NCBI GenBank assembly: GCA_947374705.1
Contig: CANCDA010000037.1
Span: 1 to 15,173, forward strand
DNA: 15,173 bases
Direction of reading: 5' to 3'
Origin: Comamonadaceae bacterium
Lineage (GTDB): Bacteria; Pseudomonadota; Gammaproteobacteria; Burkholderiales; Burkholderiaceae_C
In this document: one piece after another, positions 9,334 to 15,163 of the stretch
How positions within the stretch are numbered: position 1 is the stretch's first letter
Layout of the letters: the number at the start of each line of letters is the position of its first letter
Made by a program: the position numbers and the translations under genes
Notes under the pieces: model-generated
Seen by the model: only the letters and a program-made list of their open reading frames with translations
Databases searched by the model: none
What the model was told of the DNA's origin: nothing

Positions 9334-10602
9334 TCAATACTGGCCTTTGGGCTCCAGGCCCAACAGGTGTTGCCCCACCATGGACGAGACCGCGTCCCAG
9401 TTCAGGCTGATGTGGCGCGAGATGGCGTTGGCGTCACGCCACATGCGTTGAATGGGCTGGTCTAGCGCCAAGCCCGCACCTCCCACGCAGGCAAAGACAG
9501 CTTCCACCGCCTCGCGTGAGAGCTTGGCGGCAAAGGCGTGGTCGCGCCGGTTGCGGATGCGCTCGTCCACGGTGATGCGGCGGCCATCGGTGGCCATCTG
9601 TTCCACAGCGGCGGTGTCGCGGTAGATCAACAAGCGCGCCGCGTCCAGGCTGGCACTGGCCTCGGCCAAGCGTGATTGCACGGGGAAAAACTCGCTCAGA
9701 CGATTGCCGCCACCTGCAATCGCGCCGCGCGTCACGCGTGCGCCCGCCATCTCGATGAACGCATCAATCGCGCCCTGTGCTGTGCCCAGCAGCGGGGACA
9801 CCAAGCACACCGGCACGGCGGACAGAAACGGGATGCGGTAAATCGGATGGGTGTTGACCTCGCAGCCCGGCGGTTGGTTGGAAGACGCCTGCGCAAAAGT
9901 CAGCTTGCGGTGCTCGGGGATGAAGGTGGGCTGGCTGATCACCACGGTTTTGGAGCCCGTGCCCGACTGCCCGGCCACGAACCAGGTGTCTTCAATCTCC
10001 CAGTCTTGGCGCGGCACCAGCAAAAAGCCCGCCTGCACGCTCGCACCATCGTCGCTAGGCAACTGCACGCCCAGCATGGCCCATTGCGAGTTGTCGATGT
10101 TGGAGGCCCACTGCCACTTGCCCTGCACCACATAGCCCCCCGCCACGCGCTCGGCCTTGACCACTGGCGCGTACGACACGCAGACGATGGCGTCCGGGTT
10201 GTCTAGCCACACATCGTCTTGCGCCTGCACCGGAAATGTCCCCAGCAACCATTGGTGAATGGCCCCCAAAGAGCAGGCCCACGACGACGAGGTGCACGCA
10301 CGCCCCAGCTCGCTGATGACATCGGTAAAGGCGGTGAACCCATATTCGTAACCCCCATAGCGGGCGGGCTGCATGAGTTTGAAAAAGCCCGCTTGGCGAA
10401 AGAGTGCCGTGGTTTCGTCAGAAACACGGCGGTCTTCTTCCGTCTGGCGTGCGCGTTCACGCAGGTAGGGGCGCAAGGCGGTGGCGGAGCCCAAAATGCT
10501 GGAGAGCGGCGGGGCGCCGGGTACGGGGGAGAAGCGCCCGGGAGCCCATGCGAAGTCGTCATTGGCGCTGATGCCCGTTGACAGATCGGCCATTGAGTTC
10601 AT
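9334..10602 (-). CDS. Acyl-CoA-dehydrogenase-fold flavin monooxygenase, candidate resorcinol hydroxylase oxygenase
   Basis: A 422-residue oxygenase component of a two-component flavin-diffusible monooxygenase (Acyl-CoA_dh_2 type, relatives HsaA and GraA). It uses reduced FMN/FAD supplied by a separate reductase to hydroxylate a phenolic ring. Family signs are RYLRERARQ-like N-terminal helices, GFFKLMQPARYGGYEYG, the small-residue stretch GRACTSSSWACSLGAIHQWLL, GKWQWASNIDNSQWAML, an all-alpha C-terminal half, and the closing HISLNWDAVSSMVGQHLLG with GLEPKGQY. No acyl-CoA dehydrogenase catalytic base is evident. Its place directly before the resorcylate decarboxylase suggests resorcinol 4-hydroxylation, but substrate is inferred from context and other phenols are possible. 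The reductase partner is absent from the window. AAGGGG about 8 bases upstream supports the ATG at 10602; a second ATG at codon 4 is an alternative. Confidence 0.82.
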   Translation of the reverse strand: MNSMADLSTGISANDDFAWAPGRFSPVPGAPPLSSILGSATALRPYLRERARQTEEDRRVSDETTALFRQAGFFKLMQPARYGGYEYGFTAFTDVISELGRACTSSSWACSLGAIHQWLLGTFPVQAQDDVWLDNPDAIVCVSYAPVVKAERVAGGYVVQGKWQWASNIDNSQWAMLGVQLPSDDGASVQAGFLLVPRQDWEIEDTWFVAGQSGTGSKTVVISQPTFIPEHRKLTFAQASSNQPPGCEVNTHPIYRIPFLSAVPVCLVSPLLGTAQGAIDAFIEMAGARVTRGAIAGGGNRLSEFFPVQSRLAEASASLDAARLLIYRDTAAVEQMATDGRRITVDERIRNRRDHAFAAKLSREAVEAVFACVGGAGLALDQPIQRMWRDANAISRHISLNWDAVSSMVGQHLLGLEPKGQY

Positions 10603-10611
10603 CGCGAAGCC

Positions 10612-10623
10612 CCTTCATGAAGG
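10612..10623 (-). promoter_or_regulatory. 12-base palindrome overlapping the monooxygenase ribosome-binding site
   Basis: CCTTCATGAAGG is a perfect palindrome. On the minus strand its last four bases are the AAGG that starts the Shine-Dalgarno AAGGGG of the monooxygenase gene. It could be an operator for a repressor such as the MarR protein, or a weak translational control site. Function is inference. Confidence 0.35.
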
Positions 10624-10664
10624 TTTATGAACCGTGAATGCGCAAAAGTACCTTTCCAAATTTT

Positions 10665-10678
10665 ATTTGCAAATGCAT
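10665..10678 (-). promoter_or_regulatory. AT-rich palindromes upstream of the catabolic operon
   Basis: ATTTGCAAAT (10665-10674) is a perfect palindrome and overlaps ATGCAT (10673-10678), another one. They lie in the most AT-rich stretch of the gap, about 65-75 bases upstream of the monooxygenase start codon, where a promoter and a MarR-type operator would be expected. No convincing -35/-10 pair was found. Confidence 0.35.
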
Positions 10679-10716
10679 GTAAATTGATGGGGGAAAACCC
10701 TGAATCCATTCAATGC

Positions 10717-10779
10717 AGCATGGCAGCGTCAAAGCAGCTTGCCACCACGCACGGCCTTACAGCGCGCACGGCTACGCCG
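10717..10779. repeat. Dispersed repeat, complete copy
   Basis: This 63-base stretch is the only copy in the window that has both halves. Bases 10717-10751 match 11857-11891 (31 of 35), and bases 10752-10779 match 14482-14509 (25 of 28). The two homologous parts abut here without gap or overlap. The right half folds as an imperfect 7-base stem with loop AGCGC (10754-10772). On the plus strand the copy reads ATGGCAGCGTCAAAGC..., a 21-codon frame starting at 10720 that resembles the first residues of VapC; it is too short to call as a gene. Confidence 0.7.
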
Positions 10780-10797
10780 GGTTAGGCGACACTCGGG

Positions 10798-11445
10798 TCA
10801 CTGCCGAGCCAGAACCAAATGGGTGGCCCGTGCCGTGGCTTCGTGCTTGACGCAGGCATAGCCCAAGGCCGGAAGATTGACCCCTTCGAAGAGACGCTCA
10901 CCGGCACCGAGCAGGACGGGCGATAGGGCGATGTGCATCTCATCAATCAGGCGTTGTTGAAGATACTGTTGGATGACATGGACCCCGCCACCCACGCGAA
11001 CATCTTTGCCACCGGCGGCTTGCCGGGCGCGCTCAAGCGCGACGGCAGCACCCTCCGTCACGAAGTAAAAAGTCGTTCCGCCTTCCATGACCAGCGGTGG
11101 GCGCGGGTGGTGCGTGAGCACGAAGACGGGGACGTGGTACACAGGGTTCTCGCCCCACCAACCCCGCCAGCTCGCGTCTGGCCAGGGGCCACGAACAGGT
11201 CCGAACATATTCCTGCCGAGAATCCATGCGCCGATGTTCTGGAAACCGCGCGCGGCAAAGTCATCATCAATGCCCGTTTCCCCGCCATCGTTACCAAACA
11301 GTTTTTGCTGAAAGGTTCGAGTGGGCAACGCCCAACCATGAAGCGACGTGCCGCCAACGCCCAGTGGATGATTGATGTCCTGGTCTGGGCCAGCGCCAAA
11401 ACCGTCTATTGAAATGGTGAAACTCTCTACGCGAAGTTTGGACAT
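10798..11445 (-). CDS. Dihydrofolate reductase family protein (RibD C-terminal fold)
   Basis: A 215-residue cytoplasmic NAD(P)H-dependent reductase-like protein of the RibD_C/DHFR superfamily. It begins MSKLRVESFTISIDGFGAGPDQD, as many members of this subgroup do, then DDDFAARGFQNIGAWILGRNMFGPVRGPWP, VFVLTHHPRPPLVMEGGTTFYFVTEG and the nucleotide-binding GGGVHVIQQYLQQRLIDEMHIALSPVLLGAGERLFEG (about residues 150-190). The substrate is unknown; these proteins are usually neither true folate enzymes nor riboflavin-operon RibD. GAGAGG stands 6 bases before the ATG. It is co-directional with the catabolic operon but separated by 195 bases that contain the dispersed repeat, so it is probably a separate transcription unit. 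It is divergent from vapB. Confidence 0.9.
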   Translation of the reverse strand: MSKLRVESFTISIDGFGAGPDQDINHPLGVGGTSLHGWALPTRTFQQKLFGNDGGETGIDDDFAARGFQNIGAWILGRNMFGPVRGPWPDASWRGWWGENPVYHVPVFVLTHHPRPPLVMEGGTTFYFVTEGAAVALERARQAAGGKDVRVGGGVHVIQQYLQQRLIDEMHIALSPVLLGAGERLFEGVNLPALGYACVKHEATARATHLVLARQ

Positions 11446-11584
11446 GATGCCTCTCTGAAGTGCGAGTCAAGCGCCTGCCCTGCAAAGTAAAGTCGAGTAT
11501 TGGGCGCACAAGTCCCCCAGTGTGCCGCAATTTCGTATCCCTATGCATGTCCAATAGCTCACTCCCACTGTTGAACTCTTGCGT

Positions 11585-11611
11585 AGTAAGATCGATACCA
11601 TACAAGTAAGA
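11585..11611 (+). promoter_or_regulatory. Direct repeat upstream of vapBC, possible operator
   Basis: AGTAAG occurs at 11585-11590 and again at 11605-11610, a 20-base spacing equal to about two helical turns. The site lies 30-55 bases upstream of the vapB start. VapB-type antitoxins often repress their own promoter through repeated sites, so an autoregulatory operator is plausible. No clear -35/-10 pair was assigned. Confidence 0.3.
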
Positions 11612-11640
11612 ATTTTAGTGCTTGCCTAAAGGAGTTATTG

Positions 11641-11856
11641 ATGAACCCAGCCATTGCCACCTTGTCAAGCAAGTTCCAAATTTCCATTCCAAAAACGGTG
11701 CGAGAGCAAAACCATTGGCGTGCCGGGCAGGAGTTTGCTTTTTTGCCTAAGGGGCGTGGCGTGTTGGTGATGCCGGTGGCCGATCTGGGCGAATTGGTCG
11801 GGCTTGCGCGCGGGGCCAAGACGCAGGGTGTGCGCGACCGCACTGAGCGGGTTTAA
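11641..11856 (+). CDS. vapB: AbrB/MazE-type antitoxin (VapB-like)
   Basis: A 71-residue antitoxin and DNA-binding protein partner of the PIN toxin that follows. The N-terminal half is an AbrB swapped-hairpin domain: TLSSKFQISIPKTVREQNHWRAGQEFAFLPKGRGVLVMPV. The C-terminal part, LGELVGLARGAKTQGVRDRTERV, would wrap and neutralise the toxin. AAAGGAG lies 6 bases before ATG 11641, favouring this start over the in-frame TTG three bases upstream. The stop is followed after 3 bases by the vapC ATG, the compact arrangement of a translationally linked TA operon. AbrB-type antitoxins with PIN toxins are well known. Autoregulation is expected from the family. Confidence 0.9.
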   Translation: MNPAIATLSSKFQISIPKTVREQNHWRAGQEFAFLPKGRGVLVMPVADLGELVGLARGAKTQGVRDRTERV

Positions 11857-11891
11857 AGCATGGCAGCGTCGAAGCGGCCTGCCACCGCGCA
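11857..11891 (+). repeat. Dispersed repeat, left half, forming the start of vapC
   Basis: It matches 10717-10751 at 31 of 35 bases; all four differences are transitions, each with G or C here. It supplies the vapC start codon and the first ten codons (MAASKRPATA against MAASKQLATT in the other copy). Similarity stops abruptly after 11891. Confidence 0.65.
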
Positions 11892-12291
11892 AGCGAGCCA
11901 AGTGACGGATGGGCTTTGGGTGGTGGACACCTCCGCTTGGATTGAGTGGTTGGTCGATGGGCCGCTACGCCGCCAATTGGCGGCGCTGATGCCGCCGCGT
12001 GAGCGCTGCGTCGTGCCGACCATGGTGCAGTTTGAGTTGTCTAAATGGCTGGTGCGCGAGCGCGGTGAAGATGATGCCGACGTGGTCATGGCCTACACTC
12101 AAAAATGCCAAGTCTGGCCGCTGGACACGGCCACTGCGTTGCGCGCTGCCGAACTGCACCGAGAGTACAAACTCGCCACTGCGGATGCCATTGTTTACGC
12201 CAGCGCCTTGGTTGCAGGGGCGTCGTTGTTAACCTGCGATGCGCATTTCAAAGGCTTGCCGCAGGTGCGGTGGGTTCAAAAGAGTGGGTGA
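11860..12291 (+). CDS. vapC: PIN-domain ribonuclease toxin (VapC-like)
   Basis: A 143-residue Mg-dependent endoribonuclease toxin, inhibitory to growth when freed from VapB. The PIN acidic residues are all present: Asp23 in VVDTSAWIEWL, Glu59 in VQFELSKW, Asp109 in LATADAIVYASA and Asp127 in LLTCDAHFKGLP. The domain proper begins near residue 19 (LWVVDTS), so the first 14 residues are an extension, and the first ten are encoded by a copy of the dispersed repeat also present at 10717. The ATG at 11860 follows the vapB stop by 3 bases. An in-frame GTG at 11902 would give a start more usual for the family, but its ribosome-binding site is no better. The intact active site suggests a working toxin. 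Confidence 0.9.
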   Translation: MAASKRPATAQASQVTDGLWVVDTSAWIEWLVDGPLRRQLAALMPPRERCVVPTMVQFELSKWLVRERGEDDADVVMAYTQKCQVWPLDTATALRAAELHREYKLATADAIVYASALVAGASLLTCDAHFKGLPQVRWVQKSG

Positions 12292-12310
12292 TTGGGTGGC
12301 GTTTCAAGCG

Positions 12311-12346
12311 TTGGCTTGTGAAAGGAACAATTGCGATAAATCGCAA
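12311..12346 (+). promoter_or_regulatory. Possible promoter with palindromic operator upstream of the caspase-like gene
   Basis: TTGGCT (12311-12316) and GATAAA (12335-12340) are 18 bases apart and each match 4 of 6 consensus bases. The -10-like box lies inside the inverted repeat TTGCGAT-AA-ATCGCAA (12331-12346), which has perfect 7-base arms. A protein bound there would block the promoter. The leader would be about 100 bases. The inverted repeat is clear; the promoter is weak. Confidence 0.35.
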
Positions 12347-12451
12347 ACGTTTCTGGCATCACAAATGATGACGGGGATTGCGTATTTGCCCCCGCAGTCG
12401 TAAGCATCACATGCCGTTTTTGCAGCAAAATGGAAGATCAAGGATCAAGGC

Positions 12452-14349
12452 GTGACAACTCGCAGGCATTTCATTCAGGGTATGGCAGCATTGGCGCCAG
12501 GCCTGACTTTGGGCCAAGCGATTGGCGCCAACCCTGATCCGTCGCGCCTAGCTCTGGTCATTGGCAATAGCACTTACCGCGACGCGCCTCTGGTCAACCC
12601 GGTCAACGATGCGCATGCTATGACGAATCTGCTGGGGCAGGCCGGCTTCACTGTGTCGTCCCAGTTCAATGTTCAACGTGTTGCCATGATGGCTGCGTTC
12701 GAGAAATTCGCGGCGGACGTACGCAAACCCGAGACTAAGCTCGTGATGTTTTATTACGCCGGCCACGGCGCCCAGCTCGATTGGCGCAACTACCTGCTGC
12801 CGGTCGATGCGAAGGCAGACAGCGCGGCCCTACTGCGCCAAACCTGCATTGATCTCAACGAATTACTTGGGCAACTCGGGAAATCCAAGGACAAGACCTT
12901 TGTCATCATGCTCGACGCCTGCCGCAACAACCCCTTTGGCAGCAGCTACCAGCCCGAACAAAAAGGCCTGTCGCAATTCGACGCCCCGGTCGGCAGCCTG
13001 CTGGCCTATGCCACCTCGCCCGGCAATGTGGCGTCCGACGGCAGCGGTCAGAATGGCCTGTACACCGAAAACCTGGTACGCGAACTCTCGGTGCGTGGGG
13101 TGCGGATTGAGGATGCACTCAAACGGGTGCGCCTGAATGTGCGCCTCGCCTCGCGCGGCGCTCAGATTCCGTGGGAGACAACCTCGCTGGAGGATGATGT
13201 CTTTATTTTCAGCGACGGAAAGAAAAAGCTGACCGAAGAAGAGCAGGAACAACTCCTGGAGTCCGATCTTCACGAGTGGGCCCGCATCAAATCATCACGT
13301 AATGTCGACGATTGGGTCAGCTACTTGCGCAACTTTCCGAACGGGCGCTTTGCCGAGATCGCACAGATGCGTCTGACGCGTTTACTCACGCCGGTCCCCA
13401 AACCCGAGACAGTCAGCACGGCGCTTAAAACGCCAGCGACCAGCCCACCGGCTGCGTCGGCAGCCAAGCAGCAGCCAGTTGTCGCTCCTTGTGCCGCCCC
13501 GGCGGGTGAGCTTGCGCGCAATCTGGTGGTGGGTGACAACTGTGCCGCGCTTGCGCCAGCGCCCGTTCTCCCTGTTCCCGCTGCGGCAGTGGCACCGCTC
13601 GTCTCGATAGCGCCGGTGAGTACGCCAGCGTCAGTGTCCCCACCTGAGACAACAGCCCAGCAGAATGCGGTGCAAGCAGTCGCCCAGTCCGAACCGGCAA
13701 CTCCATCTATCGAACAGGCTCCCAACCAGGCACTGCCCCTCAAGCTACAGGTTTCAGTCAATCCGTTTTCTGCCGGGCGTTATCCGCTGGGGCGCAAGTA
13801 TTCGATTGGCGATATGGCGATTTACCGCAACAGCGACCTGTTGAGCAATGTAGAGATCGAACCCACTAGGTTAAAAGTAACTGGAATTGACCTTGACAGT
13901 GATCACATCGAACTCAACAATGGCAAATTCATCATCGATTCAATGGCAACTATCTGCGCACGCCACGTGGCGGTGATTCAGATGTACCGCAGCAGTTCAA
14001 CCCGACTGAACTGCAGATAGGCCACGCTTGGACTGCGGGCTGGAAGCAGATCAATCGCGGCGGCGATCAGACTGTTTCCATAAATCTGCGAATCGATGCC
14101 TTCGAAAAAGTTCGTGTTCCAGCCGGTGAATTTATGGCATTTCGCATCGAAATTCGTGGCTGGCAACAGCAACGCACACGAAGGACAGAAGTTGGCTACT
14201 ACAGAAGGGAGCAGCGCATCTGGGTAGTGCCAGGAATTAACTTTGCCATTAAGGACGAGCTTTTGGTGCGCAATCCTAAAGGACGCCTGAATCGCACCGA
14301 CCGGATGGAATTGGTTTCGCTGCACCAGCGGACCGTTGACATGAGTTAA
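12452..14349 (+). pseudogene. Tat-exported caspase-like (peptidase C14) protein gene with an apparent frameshift
   Basis: Start GTG at 12452, chosen because it includes the Tat signal TTRRHFIQGMAALAPG (cleavage near residue 26). Residues 31-255 form a caspase p20-like domain: LALVIGNSTYRDAPLVNPVNDA, catalytic His105 in FYYAGHGAQ, Cys157 in LDACRNNPF, AYATSPGNVASDG. Residues 265-312 contain the helical motif WVSYLRNFPNGRFAEIAQMRL common in such proteins. A Pro/Ala-rich linker (313-430) leads to a C-terminal beta-rich domain of unknown function. The first frame ends at 14020 (522 residues), but from about 13940 the coding pattern continues in another frame (FNGNYLRTPRGGD, DVPQQFNPTELQIGHAWTAG, VPAGEFMAFRIEIRGW) to the stop at 14347-14349. 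Restoring one base gives 632 residues. The protein should act in the periplasm. This could be a real recent mutation or a sequencing error. The protease domain itself is intact. Confidence 0.85.
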
Positions 14350-14350
14350 T

Positions 14351-14480
14351 TCACCTCATCAGGCCAACTTCAATGCGGATGTCTGAGATGGATACATAAA
14401 TCACCTGGGTTTTGTGCAAAAAGTCCCGCGTTGTCTTACGGCTCGGGATCACAGTTTTGAAGAAAAAGTAATCTGCCTCT
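14351..14480 (-). pseudogene. 3' remnant of an unrecognised gene
   Basis: On the minus strand a frame ending at the TGA 14353-14351 reads like protein: EEADYFFFKTVIPSRKTT, then RDFLHKTQVIYVSISDIR and IEVGLMR. Hydrophobic-polar alternation and codon use look coding, but no ATG exists; upstream the frame runs into the repeat at 14482-14509 and the end of tumA and meets a stop near 14535. The family is not recognised. The likeliest explanation is the tail of a gene whose front was lost when the repeat or the tumE/tumA module arrived. Confidence 0.4.
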
Positions 14481-14481
14481 T

Positions 14482-14509
14482 CGGCCTTGCAGCGCGCAAG
14501 ACTACGCCG
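14482..14509. repeat. Dispersed repeat, right half, at the end of tumA
   Basis: It matches 10752-10779 at 25 of 28 bases. It contains a hairpin GCCTTGC-AGCGC-GCAAGAC (14484-14502, one mismatch in a 7-base stem). It overlaps the last codons and stop of tumA. Similarity to the complete copy ends at 14482, the exact complement of the left half at 11857-11891. Confidence 0.65.
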
Positions 14510-14849
14510 CCTCAAGCATAAACTCAACCTTCACGGCCTCAAAGGGGAACACAATGCCCCCCTCTGCCGCACGACTGAGAACGCCTGCATTCAACAAAGC
14601 CACGACGTCCCCGTGCACGGCCTTCACGTCACGCCCGACGCGTCTGGCCGCTTCACGGATAGGCATAGCCCCAGCCCCACACATTGTTTTGAGCAACTCC
14701 CATCGCTTGGCCGTCAGCACTTGCCACAGCAGCTCGGGTGTGGCAAAGCCAATGCGAGCCTCACGCTCGGCGTGGCCGGATTTCATGGCGCGGGCTGCAT
14801 CGCTAAGCGTGTCCGCCAGGGAACGAACCTCAAGAATGACTGTGTTCAT
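14502..14849 (-). CDS. tumA: Winged-helix antitoxin/regulator of a TumE-type TA module
   Basis: A 115-residue DNA-binding protein of the HVO_A0114-like helix-turn-helix group that partners TumE-family toxins. Its helical N-terminus (LADTLSDAARAMKSG) is followed by RIGFATPELLWQVLTAKRWELLKTM and the helix-turn-helix MPIREAARRVGRDVKAVHGDVVALLNAGVLSRAAEGGIVFPF (about residues 60-105). The ATG at 14849 is chosen because GAGGTGG lies 5 bases upstream; a frame start at 14873 lacks such a site. It overlaps the end of tumE by 20 bases, which implies translational coupling, with toxin first and antitoxin second. It probably neutralises TumE and represses the operon; this follows the family and gene pairing, not direct proof. 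The last codons and stop lie in a dispersed repeat half. Confidence 0.83.
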   Translation of the reverse strand: MNTVILEVRSLADTLSDAARAMKSGHAEREARIGFATPELLWQVLTAKRWELLKTMCGAGAMPIREAARRVGRDVKAVHGDVVALLNAGVLSRAAEGGIVFPFEAVKVEFMLEAA

Positions 14850-15126
14850 GATTCCACCTCGTAATATCAGCATTGAAGTCGAGCATCAACTGCTCCGGCG
14901 TTGAGAAGGCGTAGTCAAGCTCCTGCCCTGCGAAGTGCCGGTGATCACCTTTGCCTCGTTCGTTGTCATACCTCAGCACGCACGCCCCAGCAACCACATA
15001 AGCGAGACGGTATTTGAACGGATGCTCAGAAGGCGGGACAGGCTCCGGGACTCGCCACACGGCCACCTCTGCGAATGCGTCGGGAGCAAGGACAACGCGA
15101 CGGCGAATTAGCGGGATGGCCTTCAT
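14830..15126 (-). CDS. tumE: TumE-family toxin-like protein (DUF6516)
   Basis: A 98-residue soluble protein from the ATG at 15126 (MKAIPLIRRRVVL). It matches the TumE family pattern: EVAVWRVPEPVPPSEHPFKYRLAYV, then the hallmark RYDNERGKGDHRHF and a C-terminal EQLMLDFNADI. The family is annotated as toxin of a toxin-antitoxin pair; its biochemical target is not established to my knowledge. An ATG at 15135 would add three residues (MSN). The 15126 start is preferred because family members begin MKA and because the -10 box of the likely promoter overlaps the 15135 ATG. Neither has a Shine-Dalgarno, consistent with a leaderless transcript. tumA follows with a 20-base overlap. Confidence 0.82.
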   Translation of the reverse strand: MKAIPLIRRRVVLAPDAFAEVAVWRVPEPVPPSEHPFKYRLAYVVAGACVLRYDNERGKGDHRHFAGQELDYAFSTPEQLMLDFNADITRWNHEHSHS

Positions 15127-15133
15127 GTTGGAC

Positions 15134-15163
15134 ATTATGACAACGCGGAGTCGCTGTTGTCAA
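15134..15163 (-). promoter_or_regulatory. Promoter and inverted-repeat operator of tumE/tumA
   Basis: On the minus strand TTGACA (15163-15158, perfect -35) and CATAAT (15139-15134, 5 of 6 for -10) are 18 bases apart. An inverted repeat with perfect arms TGACAAC/GTTGTCA (15162-15156 and 15144-15138, 11-base spacer) coincides with both boxes, as expected for an autorepressed TA promoter. Transcription should start 7 bases after the -10, at the A of the ATG at 15126. Confidence 0.6.

Noticed and set aside
10720..10785. 21-codon ORF MAASKQLATTHGLTARTATPG
   Set aside because: It is explained by the dispersed repeat, has no ribosome-binding site, and no sign of selection as protein.
10720..10797. 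Integron attC site next to the DHFR-like gene
   Set aside because: GCCTAAC on the minus strand just after the DHFR-like stop fits an attC outer box, and DHFR genes are known cassettes. No matching GTTRRRY box follows within a usual attC length and no symmetric arms are present. The protein is also a RibD-fold relative, not a trimethoprim-resistance DHFR.
12372..12402. CGGGG/CCCCG hairpin as terminator after vapC
   Set aside because: Only a 5-base stem with a 12-base loop and no T tract; too weak to call.
13321..13761. Minus-strand 146-codon Ala/Gly/Thr-rich ORF
   Set aside because: It is antisense to the Pro/Ala linker of the caspase-like protein, whose composition creates the open frame.
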